From Comamonas sp. 26 (GTDB taxonomy: Bacteria; Pseudomonadota; Gammaproteobacteria; Burkholderiales; Burkholderiaceae_C): DNA of 64,000 bases. Shown in pieces: positions 52,522 through 61,409 of this stretch. Numbering within the stretch: the stretch's first letter is position 1; each line of letters starts with the position of its first letter. Both the position numbers and the translations under genes were made by a program. The DNA lies in the NCBI RefSeq assembly GCF_002754475.1, contig NZ_PEFL01000001.1, positions 1,612,001-1,676,000 of the forward strand, given 5' to 3'. The notes beneath the pieces are model-generated. The model saw only the letters and a list, made by a program, of their open reading frames with translations, did no database searches and had not been told where the DNA came from.

Positions 52522-53919
52522 ATGACTTCGCAAACAACCAAGCAGAACACTGACCCCAAGGTCGTCAACGTACAGACTGTGCTGAACGAGAGTCCGTTTT
52601 CGGGCTATCAATGGGTGATTTTCGCCCTGTGCTTTTTGATCGTTTTGCTCGATGGCTTTGATACCGCCGCCATCGGCTTTATTGCTCCCTCGCTGCTCAA
52701 CGAGTGGAGCCTCGATAAATCCCATCTGGGCCCGGTGCTGAGTGCAGCCTTGTTTGGTCTGGCGTTTGGCGCGCTGTCCGCAGGCCCGCTGGCTGACCGC
52801 ATCGGTCGCAAGACGGTGCTGATCATTGCTGCGGTAGTGATGGGCGGTGCATCCATTACCTCCGGTCTGGTGCATGACCTGCAGGGGCTGACCATCTGGC
52901 GCTTTATCACCGGCCTGGGACTTGGCGCGGCCATGCCCAACGCCATCACGCTGATGAACGAGTACTGCCCTGATAAAAAGCGCTCCTTCATCACCAACTG
53001 CATGTTTTGTGGCTTTCCCATTGGCTCGGCTCTGGGTGGCTTTATCGCCGCGTGGATGATTCCGCATTTCGGCTGGCGCAGCCTGCTGATTGTGGGCGGT
53101 GTGGTGCCCTTGATTCTGGCCTTCATCATGGTGGTGATGCTGCCTGAGTCGGTGCGCTTCATGGTGCTCAAGAACTACTCGGCCGATCGCGTGCGCAAGA
53201 TCATGGTGCGCATTGCCGCCAGCACATGCAACGCTACGAGCTTTGTGCTGGACGATAACGCCCAGCGCGCTGCGCAAGTGCAGAAAGGCCCTCAGGGTCT
53301 GCGTCTGGTGTTCTCGCAGAAGTATCTGGTGGGTACGCTGTCGCTGTGGGTGACGTACTTCATGGGTCTGGTCATTGTGTATGGCCTGGTCAACTGGATG
53401 CCTGTGCTGTTCAAAGAAGCGGGCGTGCCTGCTGGCCAGGCAGCCGTGATTGCTGCGCTGTTCCAGCTCGGCGGTGTGGGCGCGATTTTTGTCGGTTTGC
53501 TGATGGACCGCTGGAATGCCAATCTGATCATTGCGGCAGGCTACTTTTTGACGAGCCTGGGTGTAGCCTTTATCGGTCAGGTGCTGGGTGGTGGTGTGGG
53601 CATGCTGGTGGCTTCGGTCTTTGTGGCCGGTCTGCTGATGAATGCTGCACAGTCCTCCATGCAGGCATTGGCCGCGGAGTACTACCCCACCGAATGCCGC
53701 GCCAGTGGCGTGTCGTGGATGCTGGGTATTGGCCGCTTTGGTGGTATTGCTGGCTCCTTCCTGGTGGCCGAGCTGTCGCGTCGCCATCTGGAGCTGCCGC
53801 AGGTCTTCATGGTCGTGGCCATTCCCGGCGTGATTGCTGCTCTGGCTTTGCTGGTCAAGAACCGTTATGCCGGCGGCGCGCCTAGCAAGTCCATGGTGGG
53901 TCTGGGCGGCGCCCACTGA
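52522..53919 (+). CDS. pmdK: MFS aromatic acid:proton symporter (protocatechuate uptake, PmdK)
   Basis: A 465-residue transporter of the aromatic acid:H+ symporter family with 12 predicted membrane segments. The motif LIVLLDGFDTAAIGFIAPSLL in TM1 contains the DGFD signature of PcaK-type carriers. LADRIGRKTVLI is the loop 2-3 motif and MDRW an equivalent in the second half. It should import protocatechuate or 4-hydroxybenzoate. It sits in the pmd operon between the binding-protein-like gene and pmdE, matching the Comamonas order as I recall it. Confidence 0.93.
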   Translation: MTSQTTKQNTDPKVVNVQTVLNESPFSGYQWVIFALCFLIVLLDGFDTAAIGFIAPSLLNEWSLDKSHLGPVLSAALFGLAFGALSAGPLADRIGRKTVLIIAAVVMGGASITSGLVHDLQGLTIWRFITGLGLGAAMPNAITLMNEYCPDKKRSFITNCMFCGFPIGSALGGFIAAWMIPHFGWRSLLIVGGVVPLILAFIMVVMLPESVRFMVLKNYSADRVRKIMVRIAASTCNATSFVLDDNAQRAAQVQKGPQGLRLVFSQKYLVGTLSLWVTYFMGLVIVYGLVNWMPVLFKEAGVPAGQAAVIAALFQLGGVGAIFVGLLMDRWNANLIIAAGYFLTSLGVAFIGQVLGGGVGMLVASVFVAGLLMNAAQSSMQALAAEYYPTECRASGVSWMLGIGRFGGIAGSFLVAELSRRHLELPQVFMVVAIPGVIAALALLVKNRYAGGAPSKSMVGLGGAH

Positions 53920-53973
53920 GTCCCGTTTCAATCCTTTTGTTTATTGACGCATTATTTTTAACGGAGCTTAAAG

Positions 53974-55002
53974 ATGATCATTGACGTACACGGTCACTAC
54001 ACCACAGCCCCCGCCGCTTTAGGCGCATGGCGTGATCTGCAGATCGCCGGCCTCAAGGACCCAAGCCAGGCCCCTTCGGTGGCTTCCCTGAAGATCAGCG
54101 ACGACGAAATCCGCGAGACCATCGAAACCAACCAGCTGCGCCTGATGAAGGAACGCGGCTCGGACGTGACCATCTTCAGCCCCCGTGCTTCCTTTATGGC
54201 GCACCACATCGGTGACTTCCAGACATCGAGCACTTGGGCTGCTATCTGCAACGAGCTGTGCTTCCGTGTCAGCGAGTTGTTCCCCGAGCATTTCATTCCC
54301 GCAGCCATGCTGCCCCAGTCGCCTGGCGTGGACCCCGCGACCTGCATCCCCGAGCTGGTCAAGTGCGTTGAGCAGTACGGCAACGTCGGCATCAACCTGA
54401 ACCCCGACCCGTCTGGCGGCCACTGGACTTCTCCCCCGCTGTCCGACAAGAGCTGGTACCCCATCTACGAAAAGATGGTGGAGTACGACATCCCCGCGAT
54501 GATCCACGTGTCGACCAGCTGCAACAGCTGCTTCCACACCACCGGCTCGCACTATCTGAATGCGGACACCACCGCCTTCATGCAGTGCCTGACCAGCGAT
54601 ATCTTCAAGGACTTCCCCGCACTGAAGTTCCTGATCCCCCATGGCGGCGGCGCTGTGCCTTACCACTGGGGCCGTTTCCGCGGTCTGGCGCAAGAGATGA
54701 AGAAGCCGCTGCTGGAAGAGCATCTGCTCAACAACATCTACTTCGACACCTGCGTCTACCACCAGCCTGGCATCAACCTGCTGACCGAAGTGATTCCGAC
54801 CAAGAACATTCTGTTTGCCAGCGAGATGATTGGCGCCGTGCGCGGCATCGACCCGCAGACCGGCCATTACTACGACGACACCAAGCGCTACATCGAAGCC
54901 ACGCAGAACCTGACGGCTGACGAAAAGCACGCCGTCTACGAAGGCAATGCGCGCCGCGTGTTCTCGCGTCTGGATTCGGCACTGAAGGCCAAGGGTCTGT
55001 AA
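53974..55002 (+). CDS. pmdE: 4-oxalomesaconate hydratase (PmdE, LigJ-type amidohydrolase)
   Basis: A 342-residue amidohydrolase-superfamily protein, the same length as LigJ of Sphingobium. It begins MIIDVHGHYTTAP (metal-binding HxH). It contains NPDPSGGHWTSPPL, MIHVSTSC and FLIPHGGGAVPYHWGRF, and ends in a segment with ILFASEM and a GIDP motif. It hydrates 4-oxalomesaconate to 4-carboxy-4-hydroxy-2-oxoadipate, the substrate of the next gene product. It is preceded by GGAG. A long inverted repeat lies between it and pmdF. Confidence 0.94.
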   Translation: MIIDVHGHYTTAPAALGAWRDLQIAGLKDPSQAPSVASLKISDDEIRETIETNQLRLMKERGSDVTIFSPRASFMAHHIGDFQTSSTWAAICNELCFRVSELFPEHFIPAAMLPQSPGVDPATCIPELVKCVEQYGNVGINLNPDPSGGHWTSPPLSDKSWYPIYEKMVEYDIPAMIHVSTSCNSCFHTTGSHYLNADTTAFMQCLTSDIFKDFPALKFLIPHGGGAVPYHWGRFRGLAQEMKKPLLEEHLLNNIYFDTCVYHQPGINLLTEVIPTKNILFASEMIGAVRGIDPQTGHYYDDTKRYIEATQNLTADEKHAVYEGNARRVFSRLDSALKAKGL

Positions 55003-55007
55003 TTCTT

Positions 55008-55100
55008 AAAAAGAGGAGCGGCTAGCGCTTACTCGATAAGCCTTCGAGCGTTAAATTATTTTGGATTTGATGCAACGCAAGCGCTAGCAGCTCTCTTTTT
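55008..55100. repeat. GATAGC/AGCGCTT-family inverted repeat, copy H, inside the pmd operon
   Basis: Arms GAGCGGCTAGCGCTT (55016-55030) and AAGCGCTAGCAGCTC (55079-55093) match in 14 of 15 positions across a 48-base spacer. A T-run follows the second arm. It fills most of the gap between pmdE and pmdF and is the longest copy of the element in the window. Confidence 0.75.
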
Positions 55101-55133
55101 TGATTCAATAACGTCTAAGCAAAGAGGTATTTC

Positions 55134-55817
55134 ATGTACGAACTCGGCGTCGTTTACCGCAATATCCAGCGCGCTGATCGCGCGGCTGCCGATGGTCTGG
55201 CCGCTCTGGGCTCTGCCACCGTGCACGAAGCCATGGGCCGCGTCGGCCTGCTCAAGCCCTATATGCGCCCCATCTTCGCGGGCAAGCAAGTGTCTGGTAC
55301 TGCCATCACCGTGCTGCTGCAGCCCGGCGACAACTGGATGATGCATGTCGCTGCCGAGCAGATTCAGCCCGGCGACATCGTCGTCGCTGCCGTCACCGCC
55401 GAGTGCACCGACGGCTACTTCGGCGATCTGCTGGCCACCAGCTTTCAGGCCCGTGGCGCGCGCGCGCTGATCATCGACGCCGGCGTGCGTGATGTGAAGA
55501 CGCTGCAAGAGATGGATTTCCCCGTGTGGAGCAAAGCGATTTCCTCCAAGGGAACCATCAAGGCAACCCTGGGCTCGGTCAATATCCCCATCGTCTGCGC
55601 CGGCATGCTGGTCACGCCCGGTGACGTGATCGTGGCCGACGACGATGGCGTGGTCTGCGTACCCGCTGCCCGTGCCGCACAAGTGCTGGAAGCCGCCCAG
55701 AAACGCGAAAGCTTTGAAGGCGAAAAGCGCGCCAAGCTGGCCTCGGGCATTCTGGGCCTTGACATGTACAAGATGCGCGAGCCCTTGGCGGCTGCGGGTC
55801 TCAAGTACATCGACTAA
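55134..55817 (+). CDS. pmdF: 4-carboxy-4-hydroxy-2-oxoadipate aldolase (PmdF, RraA/HMG-aldolase family)
   Basis: A 227-residue member of the RraA-like class II aldolases. It cleaves 4-carboxy-4-hydroxy-2-oxoadipate to pyruvate and oxaloacetate, the last step of protocatechuate 4,5-cleavage. Motifs are [63 protein letters not shown] and [15 protein letters not shown]. Length is typical. The start at 55134 follows AGAGG, directly downstream of the hairpin element, which may tune its expression relative to pmdE. Confidence 0.94.
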   Translation: MYELGVVYRNIQRADRAAADGLAALGSATVHEAMGRVGLLKPYMRPIFAGKQVSGTAITVLLQPGDNWMMHVAAEQIQPGDIVVAAVTAECTDGYFGDLLATSFQARGARALIIDAGVRDVKTLQEMDFPVWSKAISSKGTIKATLGSVNIPIVCAGMLVTPGDVIVADDDGVVCVPAARAAQVLEAAQKRESFEGEKRAKLASGILGLDMYKMREPLAAAGLKYID

Positions 55818-55861
55818 TCAGAACAAACGCACCCAAAAATCACTACAACAGGAGCCGCCGT

Positions 55862-56881
55862 ATGTTCTCTTCCATCAAATCCTCTTCCTCTTCTTCCTCC
55901 AACGCCGATCAGTCGGTGAACGTCTCGCGTCGCCAATGCCTGGCCGCCGCTGCCAGTCTGGCTGGTGCCGGTGCACTGGGTCTGGGCGTTTCCAGCAATG
56001 CCCTGGCACAGGCTGTCAAGGCTGCTGCCGGTCAGAAGGGCACACAACTCATCTTGCTGGGCACCAAAGGTGGCCCGCGCGTGGGCGGTGAGCGCTCCAA
56101 CCCGGCCAGCGTGCTGCTGATCGATGGCGAGCCCTTTGTTGTCGATTGCGCCTACGGCGTGGCCGCACAATTGGTCAAGGCCGGTATTGCCCTGCCGCGT
56201 CTGAGCAAGGTGTTCATCACCCACATGCACTCGGACCACAACCTGGAGTACGGCCCTATGCTGTACTCGGCCTGGGCTGCCGGTTTGCGCAACAAGGTCG
56301 ATGTCTGGGGCCCACCCACGCTGGACACGATGACCAAGGCCTTCATGGAGTCCATGAAGTTCGACATCGACATCCGCATGGGTGACGAAGGCAAGCCTGA
56401 CCTGCGCAAGATGGTGCTGACGCATGAGTTCTCCAAGCCCGGCGTGATTCTGGAAAACGACAAGGTCAAGGTTACGGCGGTGCGCAATATTCACCCGCCG
56501 ATCACCGATTCGTTTGCGCTGCGCTTTGACACCAAGGATCGCTCCGTCGTTTTCTCTGGCGACACGACCTATTGCCCGGCCGTGGCCGAGCTGGCCAAGG
56601 GCGCCGACGTGCTGGTGCACGAGGTGATTTATGTGCCCGGCGTGGATGCCATGGTCAAGCGCGTGCCCAATGCGGCCTCGCTCAAGGAGCATCTGCTGGC
56701 CAGCCACACTACGACCGACGACGTGGGCCGTATTGCCGCCGCTGCAGGCGTCAAGAAGCTGGTGCTCTCGCACATCGTGCCGGGCGACGACCCCAGCATC
56801 ACTGATGAGATGCTGCTCGAAGGCGTGCGCAAGCACTTCAAGGGCGATGCCGTGGTGGGCAAGGATTTGATGGTGATCTGA
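55862..56881 (+). CDS. Tat-type exported metallo-beta-lactamase-fold hydrolase inside the pmd operon
   Basis: A 339-residue protein. A Ser-rich head and a twin-arginine-like signal (VSRRQCLAAAASLAGAGALGLG) precede the mature domain. The metal site is FITHMHSDHNLEYGP, with IHPPITDSFALRF, VVFSGDTTYCP, LVHEVIY and a final SHIVPGDD completing an RNase Z/arylsulfatase-like beta-lactamase fold. It would work in the periplasm on an ester, lactone or sulfate. It lies between pmdF and pmdD, where the Comamonas pmd order I recall has no gene. The role in protocatechuate use is unknown. Confidence 0.85.
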   Translation: MFSSIKSSSSSSSNADQSVNVSRRQCLAAAASLAGAGALGLGVSSNALAQAVKAAAGQKGTQLILLGTKGGPRVGGERSNPASVLLIDGEPFVVDCAYGVAAQLVKAGIALPRLSKVFITHMHSDHNLEYGPMLYSAWAAGLRNKVDVWGPPTLDTMTKAFMESMKFDIDIRMGDEGKPDLRKMVLTHEFSKPGVILENDKVKVTAVRNIHPPITDSFALRFDTKDRSVVFSGDTTYCPAVAELAKGADVLVHEVIYVPGVDAMVKRVPNAASLKEHLLASHTTTDDVGRIAAAAGVKKLVLSHIVPGDDPSITDEMLLEGVRKHFKGDAVVGKDLMVI

Positions 56882-56911
56882 TCCCTCTTTGACGATAACG
56901 ACTGGACTGAC

Positions 56912-57829
56912 ATGAGCCAATTTGAAAAGACCCCCGGCTGGATGGACTGGTATGCCAACCCCAGCAAGCCCCGCTTCAAGCTGCCTGCGGGCGCTGTGGA
57001 TGCGCATTGCCATGTCTTTGGCCCCGGCCATGAATTCCCCTTTGCGCCCGAGCGCAAGTACACGCCCTGCGACGCTAGCAAGGCGCAGCTGTTTGCACTG
57101 CGTGACCACCTGGGCTTTGCCCGCAACGTGGTGGTGCAGGCCACTTGCCACGGTGCGGACAATCGCGCCATGGTCGATGCCTGCAAGGCTTCGGGCGGCA
57201 TGGCCCGTGGTGTGGCCACGATCAAGCGCAGCATTTCGGATGCCGAGCTGCAAGAGCTGCATGACGCCGGTGTGCGCGGTGTGCGCTTTAACTTCGTCAA
57301 GCGCCTGGTCGATTTCACGCCCAAGGACGAACTGATGGAGATTGCCGCCCGCATTAACAAGCTGGGCTGGCATGTGGTCATCTACTTTGAAGCCGTGGAT
57401 CTGCCCGAGCTGTGGGACTTTTTCACCGCGCTGCCCACCACCGTGGTGGTGGACCATATGGGTCGCCCCGATGTGGCCAAGGGCGTGGACAGCGAAGAGT
57501 TCGCTCTGTTCCTCAAGTTCATGCGCGAGCACAAGAATGTGTGGAGCAAAGTGTCCTGCCCCGAGCGTTTATCCGTCTCCGGTCCCAAGGCCCTGGATGG
57601 TGAGCAGAACGCTTATCAGGATGTGGTGCCGTTTGCCCGTCGCGTGGTGGAAGAATTCCCCGATCGCGTGCTGTGGGGCACCGACTGGCCGCACCCCAAT
57701 TTGAAGGACCATATGCCCGATGACGGCTTGCTGGTGGACTTCATCCCCCACATCGCACCGACCGCCGAGCTGCAGCAAAAGCTGCTGGTGGACAACCCCA
57801 TGCGTCTGTACTGGCCCGAAGAGGTCTGA
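56912..57829 (+). CDS. pmdD: 2-pyrone-4,6-dicarboxylate hydrolase (PmdD, LigI type)
   Basis: A 305-residue amidohydrolase-fold enzyme that opens the lactone 2-pyrone-4,6-dicarboxylate to 4-oxalomesaconate. It has AVDAHCHVFGPGHEFPF near the N terminus, RGVRFNFVKRLVDF, VVVDHMGRPDVAKG and the C-terminal VLWGTDWPHPNLKDHMPDDG. The length is close to LigI (about 293). It lies between the metallo-beta-lactamase-fold gene and pmdA, and connects the CHMS dehydrogenase step to PmdE. Confidence 0.95.
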   Translation: MSQFEKTPGWMDWYANPSKPRFKLPAGAVDAHCHVFGPGHEFPFAPERKYTPCDASKAQLFALRDHLGFARNVVVQATCHGADNRAMVDACKASGGMARGVATIKRSISDAELQELHDAGVRGVRFNFVKRLVDFTPKDELMEIAARINKLGWHVVIYFEAVDLPELWDFFTALPTTVVVDHMGRPDVAKGVDSEEFALFLKFMREHKNVWSKVSCPERLSVSGPKALDGEQNAYQDVVPFARRVVEEFPDRVLWGTDWPHPNLKDHMPDDGLLVDFIPHIAPTAELQQKLLVDNPMRLYWPEEV

Positions 57830-57911
57830 CGGAGTTCCGGCGAAACATACACCCGGACACAGCCCGGAGCCTTGTCGCATGGGCTCCGGCATCCGTAAAC
57901 GAGGAAAATTT

Positions 57912-58370
57912 ATGGCATTGGAAAAACCCTATCTGGACGTGCCCGGCACCATCATTTTTGATGCCGAGCAAGCGCGTCGGGGCTACTGGCTCAACCAGTT
58001 TTGCATGTCGCTGATGAAGCCGGAAAACCGTGATCGCTTCCGTGCCAATGAGCGCGCTTATTTGGACGAATGGGCCATGTCTGAGGAGCAAAAGCAGGCC
58101 GTGCTGGCCCGCGATCTGAACTGGTGCATGCGCACCGGTGGCAACATCTACTTTCTGGCCAAGATCGGCTCCACCGATGGCAAGAGCTTCCAGCAGATGG
58201 CGGGCTCCATGACCGGCATGACCGAAGACGAGTACCGCGCAATGATGGTCGCTGGCGGCCGCTCGGTTGAGGGCAACCGCTATGTGGGCGAAGAGGGCGA
58301 TGCACAGGCCCACCGCCAGCCTCAGGGCAGCGCCGGTGGCACAGGTACAGCGAACAAGGAAAGCAACTAA
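57912..58370 (+). CDS. pmdA: Protocatechuate 4,5-dioxygenase alpha (small) subunit
   Basis: A 152-residue small subunit like LigA of Sphingobium. It has YLDVPGTIIFDAEQARRGYWLNQFCMSLMKPENR and MAGSMTGMTEDEYRAMMVAGGRSVEGNRYVGE. The alpha subunit caps the active site of the beta subunit; the complex cleaves protocatechuate between C4 and C5. The ATG at 57912 with GAGGA upstream was chosen; an open frame further left is the shadow of pmdD. The last 20 residues are Gly/Ser-rich. pmdB starts 3 bases later. Confidence 0.95.
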   Translation: MALEKPYLDVPGTIIFDAEQARRGYWLNQFCMSLMKPENRDRFRANERAYLDEWAMSEEQKQAVLARDLNWCMRTGGNIYFLAKIGSTDGKSFQQMAGSMTGMTEDEYRAMMVAGGRSVEGNRYVGEEGDAQAHRQPQGSAGGTGTANKESN

Positions 58371-59242
<872 letters not shown>

Positions 59243-59243
<1 letters not shown>

Positions 59244-60202
59244 TGAGCAAGACCATCAAAGTCGCGCTGGCTGGCGCGGGTGCCTTCGGCATCAAGCACC
59301 TGGACGGCATCAAGAACATCGACGGCGTGGAAGTTGTCTCGCTGGTCGGTCGTCGTCTGGATCAAACCCAGGAAGTGGCCGACAAGTACGGCATTAAGCA
59401 TGTCTGCACCGACCTGGCTGATGCGCTGGCGCTGCCTGAAGTCGATGCCGTCATTCTGTGCACGCCCACGCAGATGCACGCCGAGCAGTCCATTGCCTGC
59501 CTGAAGGCCGGCAAGCATGTGCAAGTTGAAATTCCTCTGGCTGACGCCCTGAAGGATGCGCAGGAAGTGGCCGAGCTGCAAAAGCAGACCGGTCTGGTCG
59601 CCATGGTGGGCCACACCCGCCGCTTCAACCCCAGCCACCAGTGGGTGCACAAGAAGATTGAAGCCGGTGAGTTCAACATCCAGCAAATGGATGTGCAAAC
59701 CTACTTCTTCCGCCGCACCAACATGAATGCGCTGGGCCAGGCCCGTAGCTGGACCGACCACCTGCTGTGGCACCACGCTGCCCACACCGTGGACCTGTTT
59801 GCGTATCAAGCGGGCAGCCCCATCGTCAAGGCCAATGCCGTGCAAGGCCCCATCCACAAGGATCTGGGCATTGCCATGGACATGAGCATTCAGCTCAAGG
59901 CCGCCAACGGTGCCATCTGCACCTTGAGCCTGTCGTTCAACAACGATGGCCCTCTGGGAACCTTCTTCCGCTACATCGGCGATACCGGCACCTACCTGGC
60001 CCGTTACGACGACCTGTACACCGGCAAGGAAGAGAAGATTGATGTCTCCAACGTCGATGTGTCCATGAACGGTATCGAGCTGCAGGACCGCGAATTCTTC
60101 GCTGCCATCCGCGAAGGCCGCGAGCCCAACTCCAGCGTGCAGCAAGTGTTCAACTGCTACAAGGTTTTGCATGACCTGGAGCAGCAACTGAACGCCGAGT
60201 AA
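59243..60202 (+). CDS. pmdC: 4-carboxy-2-hydroxymuconate-6-semialdehyde dehydrogenase
   Basis: A 319-residue GFO/IDH/MocA-family enzyme that oxidises the hemiacetal of the ring-cleavage product to 2-pyrone-4,6-dicarboxylate with NAD(P)+. The Rossmann motif GAGAFG is at residues 11-16. CTPTQMHAEQSIACLKAGKHVQVEIPLA and WTDHLLWHHAAHTVDLF are family segments (LigC-like). It is the last pmd gene; a terminator lies 26 bases after the stop. Confidence 0.96.
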
Positions 60203-60227
60203 GTTCGGGTGATGGATTGATGCAGAC

Positions 60228-60256
60228 AAAGGCCGGGGCTCGCTCCGGCCTTTTTT
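60228..60256 (+). terminator. Rho-independent terminator of the pmd operon
   Basis: Arms AAAGGCCGG and CCGGCCTTT with an 8-base loop are followed by further T residues, 26 bases after the pmdC stop codon. Confidence 0.9.
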
Positions 60257-60261
60257 GCTTC

Positions 60262-60310
60262 CATGTTGATAGCTGCCAGCGCTTTATCCCATTGGGCTAT
60301 CGGCTATAAA
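60262..60310. repeat. GATAGC/AGCGCTT-family hairpin, copy I
   Basis: TTGATAGCTGCCAGCGCTT followed by GGGCTATCGGCTATAAA is a diverged member of the dispersed element, between the pmd terminator and the aldo/keto reductase gene. Confidence 0.55.
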
Positions 60311-60342
60311 TGCTTTAATTTTGTAAATTCTAAGGAGTCTCC

Positions 60343-61365
60343 GTGCAAAACCGAGCACTAGGCCCATTCAGCGTGGCGAACGTCGCGCTGGGCTGCATGA
60401 ATTTCTGCCACGCGTATGGCAGCCCAGTCTCCAGCGAGCAGTCTCACTCCGTGCTGCACGCGGCCCTTGATGCGGGCGTGACGATGTTCGACACCGCTGC
60501 GCTTTATGGCTTTGGTGCCAGCGAATCGCTGGTCGGCCCCGTGCTCAAGCCTCACCGCCAGCGCATCACTCTGGCCAGCAAAGGCGGCATGGCCGGCGTG
60601 CGTGGCGACGATGGCGTCATGCGCCGCGTGATTGACGGTCGCCCCAAAACCCTGCGCCAGAACTGCGAAGACAGCCTGCAACGCCTGGGCACGGACGTGA
60701 TCGACCTTTACTACCTGCACCGCTGGGACAAGAACGTGCCCATCGAGGAATCCGTGGGCGAGATGGCGCGCCTGAAGGACGAGGGAAAAATTCGCGCACT
60801 GGGTCTGTCCGAAGTCGGTGTCGAAGCTTTGCGTCGCGCCCATAAGGAACATCCGATTGCGGCCCTGCAAAGCGAATATTCGCTGTGGTCGCGGAATGCA
60901 GAACTGGGCACGCTGGCCGCCTGCAAAGAGCTGGGCATTGCCTATGTGGCCTTCAGCCCCATGGGGCGCGCCTTTTTGAGCGGCAAGTTGCAGCAAGTGG
61001 ATGATCTTGTCAAAGGCGATATCCGCGCCACCATGCCGCGTTTTACGGCAGATGCCTATGCGCGGAACCTGCGCCTGCTGGCCCCTATGCAGGCGGTGGC
61101 TGAAAAAGCCGATTGCACGCTGGCCGAGCTGGCCATTGCCTGGGTGCTGGCGCAGGGCGAGCATGTGATCGCGTTGCCCGGCACCACCAAGGTGGACCAT
61201 CTGCACGAAGATGTGCGTGGCGGCAGCGTGAAGCTGAGCGCTGAGTTGCTGGCCGAGCTGGATGACATTTTCAAGCCTGAAGCCATTGCCTGTGACCGCT
61301 ATGCGCTGCAAGGCCAGGGCGAGGTGGATACTGAAAAGTATGCGTTTGAAAAGCGTCCGGGCTGA
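60343..61365 (+). CDS. Aldo/keto reductase
   Basis: A 340-residue NADPH-dependent aldo/keto reductase (YajO/Tas-like). The catalytic region has TMFDTAALYGFGASE (Asp, Tyr), TLASKGG (Lys) and DLYYLHRWDKN (His). The cofactor part ends in ALPGTTKVDHLHED. The start is a GTG at 60343 with AAGGAG at 60332-60337. It lies behind the pmd operon, beyond a terminator, so a role in aromatic catabolism is not implied. The substrate is unknown. Confidence 0.92.
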   Translation: MQNRALGPFSVANVALGCMNFCHAYGSPVSSEQSHSVLHAALDAGVTMFDTAALYGFGASESLVGPVLKPHRQRITLASKGGMAGVRGDDGVMRRVIDGRPKTLRQNCEDSLQRLGTDVIDLYYLHRWDKNVPIEESVGEMARLKDEGKIRALGLSEVGVEALRRAHKEHPIAALQSEYSLWSRNAELGTLAACKELGIAYVAFSPMGRAFLSGKLQQVDDLVKGDIRATMPRFTADAYARNLRLLAPMQAVAEKADCTLAELAIAWVLAQGEHVIALPGTTKVDHLHEDVRGGSVKLSAELLAELDDIFKPEAIACDRYALQGQGEVDTEKYAFEKRPG

Positions 61366-61386
61366 TCGCCCGGTTTCAGCTTTTTA
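61357..61386 (+). terminator. Possible terminator overlapping the aldo/keto reductase stop codon
   Basis: CCGGGC and GCCCGG form a 6-base stem whose loop includes the TGA stop. TTT and, four bases later, TTTTT follow. It is short and imperfect, but positioned between convergent genes. Confidence 0.4.
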
Positions 61387-61409
61387 GGTGGTCAAGGCAA
61401 CAGCGGGCG

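Noticed and set aside
52177..53931. Very long open frame on the minus strand opposite pmdK
   Set aside because: It mirrors the codon pattern of the strongly supported transporter on the other strand, is His/Gln/Arg-rich and has no family resemblance.
55814..57532. Long minus-strand frame opposite the metallo-beta-lactamase-fold gene and pmdD
   Set aside because: Antisense shadow in GC-rich DNA; low-complexity His/Gly/Ala composition and no plausible start.
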